A program made the position numbers and the translations under genes. The notes below the pieces were generated by a model, which did no database searches, was not told the DNA's origin, and saw only the letters and a program-made list of their open reading frames with translations. From Dactylonectria macrodidyma (Eukaryota > Ascomycota > Sordariomycetes > Hypocreales > Nectriaceae), in NCBI GenBank assembly GCA_020744425.1, contig JAGMUV010000018.1:186001-250000 (forward strand): 64,000 bases of DNA, given 5' to 3'. This document shows, piece by piece, positions 1-11,480 of this stretch. The number at the start of each line of letters is the position of its first letter. The first letter of the stretch is position 1.

Positions 1-557
1 TATTAAACCATTTCTAGATCAAATTTTACTATAATAGCTATCAAGGTCCGAAAGGACCTTCCGGCTAAGGTAACTGCGTATATATCTTACAGCTTCCCTT
101 TTGCTTATTAGTCTCCTCGCACCACTAGCCAGGCCTTGCATTTCTAAAAGTAACCGTATTTGTCTGTTTTATAGACATACACCCATATACAACCTAGGAC
201 CTGTTAATTAAATGCTCGAGGGTCCTTGGCTCGGATCTCAGTCCATGACCTCATTTCCTTATAGCTTTAAAGATGAATTTCTTCAGCCTTCTGGAAGAGG
301 TTTTCCAATGGATGTCCTATAAGATCTTAATGCTTCATTAGTGCCAGAGGTAATACACTTCTATACACTTTTACCCCTTAACGGATCTTTCGTTCTATTA
401 AGATTTACATAGGAGATTTAGTTCTAGCTAGAAAAGCTGCTTGCTATGTAATAGTTCTATTCCCTTATTCTAACATATTTTAAGGTAATTGTGCGAGTAG
501 GGCAGATGGTAGTGTATCTAGAGGCATGAGGAAGTCTTCATATTCTGCTCTCTTTGC

Positions 558-887
558 CTATAAGATTTCTTCAATCGCCACTATGAGATAGTTTAGTATA
601 AGTTCATCTTCTTCTTCAGGAAAAGCCACCTCAATAGAGTCTTCAGCTTCTGGCTGATCAATTGGTTCGTCTGGTTGGAGGGATGCAATTCGTGCGATTT
701 CTTCTAAGTCTGCCTCTAAGAGGTCATCCTTAAAGTTTTCCCAGTCTCCGTTACAGCCCTCGTCTTCATTAAAAATGACGTCTCGGGTGCTGATTATCCG
801 ATTGATTATCAGGATCCAGATCCTATAGATATTCGAGGATCTATATCCAACTAGGAAGCCGATCCATCCTTTCAGTTTAAGCCACAT
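558..887 (-). pseudogene. Copia integrase C-terminal/linker fragment, longest open piece of the element
   Basis: An open stretch of 109 codons within the minus-strand Copia element. It begins with the conserved integrase-RT junction (GWIGFLVGYRSSNIYRIW, then ISTRDVIFNED) and continues into the acidic linker that precedes the reverse transcriptase. It is noticeably less damaged than the sequence on either side, where stops occur every few codons. It is not a free-standing gene: it is a fragment of a polyprotein. The relative sparing may be chance or a break in the RIP tract. Confidence 0.75.
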
Positions 888-3404
888 CTTGCGGTTAAGC
901 TTTTATTATGCCTTAAGGGTCATAGCATAGGCTTTACAACTAAATGCCCTTAGATATATTTAGTTAGGCTATTTTACCAATTATGGAATTCCTCTGGCTA
1001 TTACTATTACAGTATGCAGTTAATCGTATAGTATTTTCTAGCCTGATTTATAATTTGGCGTTCGGTTATATAGATAAACTGCTGTTTTGCCGATTTCTGG
1101 CTATAGCTAGTGAGGGAGCTTAGAGCCTGTTCGCATGGCTCTTTCCTTATCCTTAATCACACCCCCTGAGCGTTCGGCGCCGCCGTTTTAGGCTTAGCTA
1201 TACAGTGCTGAAGGCTCGATAACGATAGCTCTATTCCGTAGGAAGTTTCTGACTTGTGGTTTAACCTCTATGATCTTATTATCACATTCGATGACTTTGA
1301 CCTTGATGTTATATTAAACTTCTAAGTATTCGAAGAAGGATTTAAAGACTGCGATAATAGCCTCCGTTATCCGAGTTATAAGGTAGTAATCCCAAATATA
1401 ACCAGTTAATCAGCAGGTGAGTAGCATCTATAAGGTATAGCCACCTATACCTTCTTCATAGTCATAGAAATCGATAGTAATGCATTCACTGACTATCTAG
1501 CTAGACTGCCTTAGAGCCCGTCTGACTTATCTCTTGATCTTTAATAGGCCACAGGCGTCACATTCGACTGTTGTTAGTCCTCGAATTCGCACCCCCTGAG
1601 ATGCTGAGACGAGGTGTTCAAGAGCTTACGGTCCTGGATGCTCTAGGCGGTTATGCCAGCGTATGGCTTCTCCTACTAAGGGAGCCCTCTTTGTATATAA
1701 GGTGAACTTACGGGCTGCCTAAGCCACTAGGGTTATCTCTATCGGTTAGTATGCAATAACGTATTGACCGTATAGGTCCTTAATCGTACAGGCGATCGTC
1801 TGATCGGAATAGCGGAGGGTCATTAGATCTTGGCTATTATCCTAATAGAATCCTTTCTTCCGTAGCTAACGTAAGGAGACTAGAGTTATGAGGAGTTAGG
1901 GACAGTAGGCTATATCTTCAAGTAATAGTGCTCGAGTTCTTATTAGCCTGACTATTATTATTCTATATCCTAAAATTAGTAACTTTCAGTCACCTGACCA
2001 GATGAAGTCACCTAGAAGGGCCGGCTGGAGACCAGCTAGTCAATTGGGGTCATTTGTGATTAAGATTGTTATTCCAGGGTCTAGGATTTAAGATTTTCAT
2101 AAGGGATAGTTATTACTCTAAGCAGCAAATGCAGCATTGACTTTAGTAATAAGCCGGCCATATAGTTATTAGTCAGAGGTGTCTTCAATGGCTTGTTTTA
2201 GCAAGATCTTAGACTTCTTCTGAGTGAGAGCTTTCACTTATGCCTATAGGTCTAAGTCTTCTTCGAGGGCTTCTTTTACCTTTATTTAAAATTTTTCTCA
2301 AGGCCTAAACCCTCTCTAAGCTATATTTAGAAAAACATAGAAGCATTTCTTAAGGACATAGGGTAGGCCGCATGCTGGGCATTTATCCTATTCTTCAGGA
2401 GGCCTCTAGCGCTTCATCCTTTGCCCTTCCTTCTTCAGAGAACAGTACTGACCTTCAATAATGCGAGCGTCCTCTAGTTCATCATCCTAGGGGTCCTCCC
2501 CAGCAAAGCTCACAAAGAATGCACCTTAGGAGAAATTTCCCGTACGACCTAGGCCCCGTAAGGCCTCTGCATTTTTAAGCTTATTCCAGAAGGCGTTCGC
2601 TAGATCTCAATAGATAAGAGATTCATCTTAGATCAGGTTTTATTAGCTAATTTCATAAGCTGCTATCCAGGCAGGGAGAAGTTATGAAGAGATATTAAAG
2701 AAGTCATATGCCCAGGAGCTGCAAAAGAGGGTCTCAGGGACCTTTTATTGCTATCCTTTAGCCAAGGCTTCCTCCCACTCTTCTAACCATTTAAGTGCTT
2801 AAGTTGCGGTTTTTAGAGGTATTTTCATAAGGGTCAAGTATATATTTCGAGCATCTCATGTTTCATCTACTTCCGACCTCCCGCACCTAGCATGGAGATT
2901 ATAGTACTATTCGTAGATCGACTTGCGCGGTTAATAACAGGTCCGGATATATCTAGGAGAGACAGTTCGGATAATCCAGTCTTAGAGGGTTCTTAAAGAC
3001 TTCCTCTGTCTTTCTAATGACTTTTCTTAAAGCTAATAGAAAGAGAGGTCCTATTAGAAGCTCTTCTGACCTTATTCAATTAGGTCAGATAGAGACCATG
3101 TTCCATTAGTTGTCTCCTGTATGTCATCTGAATTAGTCCCTTCAGTCTTAGGTATTTCTGATCGAATGGTCCGTTGTACTACTGTTATCTTAGTGTATTT
3201 GCGTCTTCTGATATCTAGGAAGGCCGGTTCCTCTTCAAGGAAAATCTTCCTTTTAAGGTGCTATTGCAGACCTAGAAGGTCAACCTAAAGAAGGAATTCG
3301 TGCTCCCAGTCCGGGAAGTCCCTAGGTTTTATAAGAGTAGCTATAAGACCTTCTTTCTAGGATTTTCTATACAGCATCATATATATAATAGAGGGATTCA
3401 AAAG

Positions 3405-3616
3405 ATATTAAAATAGGTTAAGGCAGTAAGACTCTTAATTATTAAATATTAGGGTGAAAAATTGTGTCTTCTGTCCTTGCCCCCTGTGCCTTGAGGTTTC
3501 AGGGCAAGCTTTATATACTCTTTCTCTTCTGTATAGAATCAGCTAGAAGCTGATTGCTAAGCCTCGTGGCAATAGGTGGCAATAGGTGGCAACTTTCGCC
3601 TCTGACATATCTGACA
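3405..3616 (-). repeat. Putative 5' LTR of the minus-strand Copia element
   Basis: On the minus strand the segment starts TGTCAGATATGTCAGAG at 3616, holds a TATA-like run (TATATAAAGC near 3518-3509) and is followed by internal Copia sequence. Base composition is less TpA-rich than the interior. Its inner end is a guess, because the second LTR lies outside the window and the two cannot be compared. Confidence 0.45.
3566..3592. repeat. Short tandem repeat (GTGGCAATAG) inside the LTR
   Basis: The 10-mer unit is present about 2.7 times without interruption. It lies inside the putative LTR close to its outer end, where copy number often varies between LTR copies. Confidence 0.8.
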
Positions 3617-4959
3617 CCTATTTAATATGGCCTATTGTCCTGACTTCTCTTATAACCTTATATTCTTATAATATCTATAATAGTAGGGCTACTAGTAGGA
3701 CACACGCCTAGACTATAACTGTTTCCAGACTATAGCCAGATCGATCCTTTACTATTTAGCTAATCGATATAACTAATACATTATAGAAGATGTTCTATTT
3801 GATTAGACGGCTTAAGCAGAGGCTGCCTTCCTTACTTAATATAGCCAGTTTAACTTATCAACCTGACCTAAGGCAATGAAACAGGATGCCTGCTATTAGT
3901 ATCTATGACTTGGTTATCTGGGGCCTTAAGCCCTAGAAAGGCTAATTAATAAGGTTATAGGGGTCTGAATTAAAGGGATTATAACTGTTGAATGCGATGA
4001 CTATAGCACTTCTAAGATGATCCGATAAGTCAGCCGCCGGCCGCAGGACCTTCTGGCCAGACCTGGTCTGAGGCTAGCCATTGACTTCCACGATCTAGAA
4101 GAGGATCCAGAGGGAAGGGCTAGCCTGATGCTAATAACAGACTGCTATTCTGGTTATATTTAGGACTATTATTTGAAGACCTGGTAACATAAGGAGCTAG
4201 TCCCAGTCCTTAAGGATTTCCTAGGTTATCTCGTCTGGCAGTATTAGCTGAAGCCTTAGGTCATTGAGTGTAATAAAGAGATCTTAAGTAAGTCAGAAGG
4301 CCGGCCTCGGCTAGTCTTCTGGTTCCTTTTAGGGATGAATATTATTATGGAATCAATAGCTATAGACACACCCGCCTAGAATAGCAGTACTGAGCTTTCT
4401 AGTAAGATAATTAAGACTAAGGCTAGGACTCTATAGGCTGGAGTCCGATTTCCTTCCTTCCTTTAGGTTAAGATCTATTAATCTGCTGTTTACTTTTATA
4501 ACTGGACGCCTTAAAGGATTAATAACTGGGATACTCTATATAGCCGGTTCTACATAGCTATAGCCTAATGCGATGGCTATGGTTAGGAATGTAAGGTCCT
4601 GTATCTAGGTCACTTATGGGCCTATGGATCTAAGGCGTTTGCTATGACTTAAGATGCTCTAAAGAGCTGTAATAAGCGGCAGTGGCTAAATCCCCGCGCT
4701 TAGATCGGCTATCTTATGGGCTATTAGTTAATGAATATCTATCGGATCTAAAACCTAGCTACTAGGAAGGTTATCTTTATAAGAGATATTATTTTTAATA
4801 AAGATAAATAATTTAATAGAGATATTAACTAGCTAAAAGACGACCTATTACTAGTTAGTAAGGAAGAATTAGACTAGCTACTGAATTAAGTAGAAGAGGC
4901 TTAATTAGATTAATTAATAGTAGAAATACTAGATAGTAGTAGAATATAGGATGCTATTT

Positions 4960-5215
4960 ACTATAAGGATTAGAATAATGCTCTTAACCTTAGTCTAAGG
5001 GACTAAGATAATAGTCTTAGCTTAAAGGATTAGATTAATAAGATTAAGCTAGACGATACTCTTAACTAAGATTTAAGAGATTAAAGCAATATCCTTAGCC
5101 TAAAGGATTAGATTAAAGAGATTAAGCTAGATTAGGATAATAGTCAAGGCTGTGATCTAAAGGACTAAGGTAATGACCTAGGCCTAAGGGATCTAGCTAA
5201 TAATGTTAATCCAGA
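4960..5215 (+). repeat. Degenerate coding repeats in the Copia integrase-RT linker
   Basis: Several imperfect copies of a unit resembling AAAGGATTAGATTA..AAGATTAAGCTAGA occur in tandem. In the Copia frame they read as repeated Leu-Lys-Asp/Asp-Asn-rich blocks (LSLKD..IKLD). Such low-complexity acidic linkers between integrase and RT are common in Copia polyproteins. RIP has eroded the units. Confidence 0.5.
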
Positions 5216-7221
5216 CTCTATTATAGTATAAGTAATGGTTAAGGAAGGTAATTAAGGAAAGCCTGAGGAAGATAATGCTATTTAAGATAGTTAATTTAGA
5301 CCCTTTAGTGCTTATAATCATGCTTACTTAACTCCTATGTCTCTACTGCTTGCTGCGCTTCTAGTAATGACGATTTAGGATGCCTTAGATCTACTAAGTA
5401 GGTATGATCCTAAGGGCTCTAGGGACTGAAGGAATGAACGGTCTGACGTCTAGAAGGCTGCCTTTAATGCTAGAAGACTAGTTAGTCTGATTAGAACCCT
5501 TAATGGGGAAGTTATTAATAAAGCTAAGCTATAATAGCTACTGAAGAAACCTAGGTCTGTTTATCATAGCCAGCTTCTACAGTTACTACAGTACTATTAG
5601 GATTTATAGTATTACCTAATAGGGGTCTAATTTAAATAGGCTGAATGGGATTATTTATATAGTTATAAGGAAATAAAATTATAGATCGAGATTGACTAAG
5701 ATGACTTAAGAACCCTAGGGAAATAGACCCTTGACTATATGTGGGTTTATATCTATAAGCTCGATAAGTATAGCAGATTCGTTAAATGTAAAGCCTGGCT
5801 AGTGATTTGAGGAGACTAGTAGTTAAAAGGGCTAGATAAAGAGACCTATACTACGACTTTAGCCAGAAGATCCTTCTAAACCCTGATAGTAATAGCAGCC
5901 TAGTTTGACTTAGATCTTATATAGTATAATGCAATTAATGCCTTTATTAATACTAAGCTAGAGCATTAGATCTTAATAAGAATGCCCTCTGGATATAGAA
6001 TGATAGAAAAGATCCTGTTTATTTAGAAAGCCTTATATAGGCTGTAAGAATCACCCTTCTTATAGTAGAAGGAACTTATTACTATACTCTAAGACCTAGG
6101 CTTTAAGCCGGTCTAGCATAAGCCCTGCTATATAATAAAGGATGGGATTATTATCTTCTTCTATATAGATAATATTATCTTTGCCTATTGAAGGAACTGA
6201 CGTTCTAATATTTAGAAGACTATTACAGACCTTAAAGGTTATTATAATCTAATAGGTAGACATAACCTTCAGTAGTTCCTAGGGATTAAGGTCATTCAAG
6301 ACTATAATAAGAGACTTATCTAATTATCCTAATCTATATATCTAGATAAGATAGCTAACCTTATAGATGACCTAAATTAGTAATATAAGACCCTAATAAA
6401 AAAGGAAGACTTTTGACTATATAGTAAGCAGTCTTTAATCCTTATAATAAGATAATACTAATAGAAGGTCAGATCAATCCTATATATAGTTATAATAACC
6501 CGGCCAGATATTACTTTTACTATATTCTAGCTAGCTAGGTTTAATATAAACCCAGGGCTTGAATATCATTAAGCTGCTAATAGGGTCCTTCTATATCTTA
6601 AGAAGACCTACAGCCTAGCCCTTTAATTCGGTTAAGATAATAGTTTCCTTATAGCTAGCGATGCATCCTTTGCAGACAACCTAGAAGACTGGAAAAGCTC
6701 CTAAGCCTATATCATAAGACTATTCAGAAGAACGATCGGATAAAGAGCTAATAAACAAATAACAGTCACGACCTTAATGACTGAGGCAGAGCTACTAGCC
6801 CTATCTTAAGCAGCTAAGGAGGCCATGTTCATCAGCCAGCTAGTCAAAGAGCTAGGGATCCAGCTAGACGAAGAAAAGATTCACATTCAATATAACAACC
6901 AGCAGACTATCCGGCTTATGCATAAAGACATTAACAAGCTATAGACTAAGCTCTAGTATATTAATATTCATAACTATTGGCTAAGGCAGGAAGCTCAGAG
7001 GAATAGGATCCAAGTAGACTATATTCTAATAGAAGAAATGATTGCAGACAGGCTTATAAAAACAGTCAGCAACCCGGCCTTCTAAAGGTCCGTACAGCAG
7101 CTAGGTCTGGTTGACATCACAGACCGGCTAGGGCAACGGAGGCTGCGAGAGCTGAAGGAAGAAGACCTAGAGGGTCCGGGGCCATCCTAATATCAGCAGC
7201 TTCAACCTACCCGGCTTCAGC

Positions 7222-7231
7222 TGGGGGGGTG
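7222..7231 (+). other. Polypurine tract of the plus-strand Copia element
   Basis: TGGGGGGGTG sits directly before the TGTTGGAT start of the 3' LTR. It is the expected site for plus-strand DNA priming in LTR elements. Confidence 0.7.
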
Positions 7232-7435
7232 TGTTGGATTGACCCCTCGTGTGGCGGCATAACCTCTGATACACCGATATCCTAGCCTTAGTCAGATGAC
7301 TAGAAAAAACCCCTTAGAAGAAAAGAGGGGGCCGGAGGCATCCGAGATCATACAGACATCAATACAATCATCTTTAGTCTCCACCGAAAACCCCCTTTGA
7401 AGGCTCTGATCATCCTAGCCGTATTGGATCCAACA
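7232..7435 (+). repeat. 3' LTR of the plus-strand Copia element (204 bp)
   Basis: It begins TGTTGGAT and ends ATCCAACA, a perfect 8-bp terminal inverted repeat carrying the canonical TG...CA ends. It follows a polypurine tract. The flank GTTTC after it could be a target-site duplication, but the other copy is not in the window. Confidence 0.85.
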
Positions 7436-8462
7436 GTTTCTTAGAGCCTCGATTTGTATATACTACCCGAGTGTCACATTGTTCGAGACTTGTTCATAGT
7501 AATAACACTAAATTAGCTTCAAATGATAGCGAAAGGCTTCCTCAATCGTCACCCGGTTGGCACTAAATGCGGCAGTGACCAATGCTCTCCAGTGCCCAGG
7601 TGGACCAGCTATTAGCCCTGCATGAGCTGATACGAAGCGGACAGAATTTCGCAGCTCCGTGATTTACTCAAGGGAGCGACAGCTTAGCCATAAAAAGGGA
7701 GTCCCGACCTGAGAAAATAGGTTGGAAGCCGATGTCTCCTGGGAGTATGTCACGTTAGGAATCAATATACAGTTTGCAGAGTATGCACATCCTTATCAGC
7801 TCGTTCTTGTAGCCTGTAGTTTATCTAGTAGATATTTATGATTTCGGAGACGACACTGAGCGTTTTACCCCATCTTGCTGCTCGGCAGGTAAATCTTATC
7901 TTCTGATCGCGCATCCTAACCGTATCAAGTCGGATTGGCCGGCTGCAATCAATCAATCAAGCCCCTGGACACCGTCTGCTGAGCCAACGAATGGGTGTGC
8001 ACACATCAGACTTGTTCTAGACAGTCCGCCACACGCCATACGAGTTGGAAGGCAGCGCCCATGGATCCTAACGAAAATTATGATAGCCAAGACATGAAGA
8101 AAGCATATATATGGTATTGTCAAATGCAGCGATAAGCCAGTGAGCGCAGAGGCGCGCCCGATTTCTATTTATCGCAGGCACGGGCCGTGGTGAACGAATC
8201 GGCAGCGCGACAAATGCGAGCATCGCACCGGATTGTTCAATGAATTACCTCTACGAAACTAGACCAGGCGCAGGCCATTTCTCCCCCTCTCCCTTAAAGC
8301 TCAGGAACTTGGTCCCTGCACCTGTCTCGGTTTCTAGACCGATGACTCGGGTTAAGAGTGACTGGGCCTCCCCTGCATTCCGTCTTGAATCGCATACCCT
8401 CTCCATCATTCCCTCTTCAGTGCTTCACTTTTCTTATTAGCCCCTAATCTCTGCCTGACACC
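7436..8462. other. Intergenic, no gene seen
   Basis: Non-repetitive, ordinary GC sequence between the retroelement and the permease relic. It would contain the old permease promoter. A pyrimidine-rich stretch lies at about 8280-8460 just before the ATG. Short open frames here match nothing I know. Confidence 0.5.
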
Positions 8463-9577
8463 ATGGACGCCAACGCCTCCGGCGTGATGCCGTCAGACGG
8501 GGAAAACCCCACCAAGGTAGGCTCTGCTGAGCTTGACAGCATCACTGACGGCGATATGGGCCACCTCCATCGCCGATCGAACAGCCGGCAAATCCAACTC
8601 ATCGCTGCTGGTGGCTCCATCAGAACAGCCCTCTTCATCAGCATCGGCGGCGCCTTGGCTAAGGGTGGTCCTGCTAGCCTCCCGATTGCCTTTACACTGT
8701 ACACCTTTGTCCTCGCCCTCGTCAACAACTCCGTGGCCGAGATGAATACATATATGCCCGTCCCGGGTGGTTTCATCCGGCTCGCCGGCTACTGCGTTGA
8801 CGACGCGCTTGGTTTCCTTGCAGGCTGGAATTTCTTCCTCTATGAGTCCTTCCTTATTCCCTTCGAGATCACGGCTCTGAATCTGGCGATTTCCTTCTGG
8901 AGTCCTGAGATCACAGACCCAGGGCTAACTGCGGGTATATGTGCTGCTGTTATTGTTCTCTACGGATAAGGATTCTCTCATCAATCCAGACGTTTTAGTC
9001 TGCTTCAGTCGCCACCGTTTAGCTTTCCTTCATGCTGACTCGCCACAAACAGGCTGATCAACATCATTGCGGTTCGAGGATACGGTGAAACCGAGTTTTG
9101 GCTCTCTGGTGGAAAGCTCATCTTAATCTTGATCCTCTTCGCCTTACTTTCGTCACCATGGTTGGCGACAACCCCAAAGGCGATGCGTATGGCTTCCGAC
9201 ACTTCTAGACTCCCTTTCCCACATACCTCTCTACAGGCGACCTCGGCCGCTTTGAGGGATTCCTCGCTTGCCTGGTTTCCGCCGCCTTCACCATTGTCGG
9301 TCCCGAATACATCTCGATGGTGTCCGCGGAAGCGCAACGTCCCTCAGTCTATATCAAGTCGGCCTTCATCATGTCTATCACATTCATCAATTACCAGAAG
9401 GCTTGTGTAGCCCAGAACGTTGACCGAAAGACTCGTCCCTACTATGGGTATTTTCAACCTTACGGTTCCTGGATTGCGCTTGTCACTCAAGTCACAATCC
9501 TCTTCGTATACGGGTACTATTCATTCCGGCCTTGGAACGTTGAGTCCTTCTTCCAGAATTATGCCTTGCAGATGTGA
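8463..9577 (+). pseudogene. Amino-acid/GABA permease (APC superfamily), broken
   Basis: The N-terminal 168 codons read as a fungal amino-acid permease: a cytosolic tail, then RQIQLIAAGGSIRTALFISI, a signature of yeast-type amino-acid transporters, and three membrane spans. Four lesions follow. The intron donor at 8966 is AT instead of GT (acceptor at 9051-9052). One base is missing near 9143, shifting the frame. A TAG at 9206-9208 replaces an expected Trp. At about 9367 the text jumps from the mid-protein motif (GPEYISMVSAEAQRPSVYIK) to the near-C-terminal motif (VDRKTRPYYGYFQPYGSW), a deletion of roughly 190 codons judged from family length. The frame then stops at 9577, short of the usual C-terminus. 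It cannot make a transporter. Confidence 0.85.
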
Positions 9578-10840
9578 CAGGCATTTGCTTCAATTCTCGT
9601 CAAAAAGACATGTCCTTGCTGTCATGCTTGAATCTTTAGTCAATGCCGGGGGGGGGCATGGACCTCACCCATAGAGTCATCCAAAGGGGCATAAACTCCG
9701 CCAATGCAGCTGCCGTCGTCGTCTCCGTTCTTTTCTCGAGTGGGCAAACGACGAGACGGGACTGGGTAGATTGCCCTGTTAACGCTATCCCTCTCACACC
9801 TGGCGTGATAACTGCTTGTAACTAAAGAGCCGTCATGAACTAGTTCCAAGTTGGGACAAAGCCTTCCCAAACGACCAGGTTTCCCCAACATGGACCATGA
9901 CGATAGAATTCGCCCCTATCTGGGGCCGCTGTGGGGCCCCGACAACGATGGTGTGAGGTGGCGATGTAATGACTCGAGACAAAACGTCATGCCAGGACTG
10001 TGTCGCTTGTGTTGTATTCTCGTTACGTATGCGATTGCCTGTTCTCCAGCGCCAGTACGGCCGTAGTTTGGAAGCCAAAAGGGGGGTGGGGACGGGCCGT
10101 CTCCACCTCTGACTCTAGGCAAGGAATTAAACTCTGCCAGATCATCCTGATCTCTCTTCTGGCTCATCGGCACTGCTAGGTGTTGTCTGCAACTTACCGC
10201 ATGAATGCTGAGTGATCGAGATCTGGTGTCAAAAATGTTTAACAAATCATGATCTTTATCCATGTAGAAGCACACTCATCCTCGAAGGAGCGCGAACGCA
10301 GTTCATATATAGACCAGGGATCCGAAGCCGAGACGTAGACACGCAGCAAACGGAGGTACGGTCCGGGTCCACCGAAATTAGCAGATACAATTGGCTCTCA
10401 TGCAAAAACATAGCCCCGCGTTACGGACTATACTTTTCACGGTTGAGCACACCCCCCTGCAGTTCCGCGCAGCAACCCCCTGATTCCTTACGACATTGAT
10501 AAGTCCCACCGCAATCTCGCCCAACACTGCGTCTTACAGCAATGAGTCCTTGAAGGAAGCTGCTTTGTGAAGCTATTGTGTAATTTACACCGCGGCTAGG
10601 CTCTTGAGAATGAGACCACCCTCTGAACTAATCATCTCACATCTCACCCAATGAACGCTCACAGCATAGAGAGGCCGTTGTAGCAAGATGGCCGGAGTAA
10701 AGCATGGGTGGAACCAGAGAACCACCCAGGAATCTGGAGTACCGTGATATAGCTTGAGCCGGTCTGGAGCCAGGCCAGAGGGTTCGTGGTCGACTGTGCG
10801 AATAATGTAATACAATAATTAACCTTGGCGGAGCGATTCC
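9578..10840. other. Intergenic, no gene seen
   Basis: No open frame here shows recognisable domains or splice-linked continuity. There is a run of nine G at about 9649. The interval may hold further eroded coding sequence that I cannot identify. Confidence 0.4.
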
Positions 10841-11480
10841 ATGTATGCCGAAATTCTCTCCGCGTTTACCGACGCCGAGAATGATTTCCCGATACATCAT
10901 CGGTATGACTCGGTCAAATTTGTCCAGCGCAAAACGAAGGATTTGAAATTCCACACGACATACTGGGTTCCTTGGCTCAAAGGGCAGATCATGTATCATG
11001 TTATTCTCACCGTCATGAACCACCCGCTCATCTACACCCTCATGGCGCAACACAACCTGAACTTCGGTGCCCCGAATACCTTTTGGATAAGATTAGCAGA
11101 CCTTGCTAGAAAGCATGCAACGTGGATCTCTCGTCTGATCGACAAGACTACTGATAGGCAGATTGAGCTCACATATCCTTTCTTTGGATATGCTGCGGCC
11201 GTGGCAGCGACGGTGCATTTGTATTTACTCCTTCAGCGATAACATTGGGCCAAGTTATGAGCATTACAACGACCTTGCTAGCTGCTGGCGATTTCTGAAA
11301 GATAGAATACCGTTCGAACCATCTATAATAGGCCTCAACATAACTCTATTCTGGAAAATTTTACAATTCGATACAGAAAACACGCACTCTTCGACTAGCC
11401 TTGTTGATCGCTCACTCGAGCCTCTTATGGCTATTCAGGACCCGAATGAGCATATAAATCTCCGTATCGGCGCTCTGTGA
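10841..11480 (+). pseudogene. Fungal transcription factor middle-homology region, relic
   Basis: A 133-codon frame reads like the central/C-terminal regulatory region (fungal_TF_MHR) of Zn2Cys6 factors: WVPWLKGQIMYHVILTVMNH, then LARKHATWISRLID and PFFGYAAAVAATVHLYL, which are typical of that family. The frame ends at 11242, and the expected continuation (DNIGPSYEHYNDLASCWRFL) is found in another frame to 11480, so a frameshift separates them. The zinc cluster and first half of the protein are absent upstream. The ATG at 10841 is only the first Met in the surviving piece. Best read as a dead 3' fragment. Confidence 0.6.

Larger units (their letters stand above)
1..3616 (-). mobile_element. 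Ty1/Copia LTR retrotransposon, RIP-degraded, cut by window edge
   Basis: Reading the minus strand from 3616 to 1 gives, in Copia order: a putative 5' LTR, a Gag zinc knuckle (CPACG...C near 2382-2335), a GAG-pre-integrase segment (RWHNRLEHPG near 1640-1600), an integrase region (1540-1150) and the integrase-to-RT linker (GWIGFLVGYRSSNIYRIW near 865-815). The reverse transcriptase, RNase H and 3' LTR would lie left of the window. Most of the frame is broken by TAA/TAG codons where Gln or Trp is expected, as RIP produces. An Asp and a Glu of the integrase core region are readable but the element cannot be active. The Copia call rests on domain order and motifs; the family name is unknown. Confidence 0.85.
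3617..7435 (+). mobile_element. Second Ty1/Copia element, 5'-truncated, RIP-degraded, with 3' LTR
   Basis: The plus strand reads from the end of GAG-pre-integrase (TTVECDDC-like, 3985-4010) through integrase (4080-4700), an acidic repetitive linker (4800-5250), reverse transcriptase (5550-6400, including FYIDNIIFAY near 6160, where the usual YVDD-type motif is altered) and RNase H (TEAELLALS near 6780, ending about 7140). A polypurine tract and a 3' LTR follow. Dozens of TAA/TAG stops replace Gln and Trp codons. No gag, protease or 5' LTR is present: sequence begins abruptly at the LTR end of the minus-strand element, which implies that the latter inserted here. Confidence 0.88.

Noticed and set aside
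3566..3592. Possible CRISPR-like repeat
   Set aside because: Fewer than three copies of a 10-bp unit, no spacers, and inside a eukaryotic LTR.
9640..10078. Several overlapping open frames of 60-85 codons
   Set aside because: Frames overlap on both strands and none shows domain, signal peptide or splice-supported extension.
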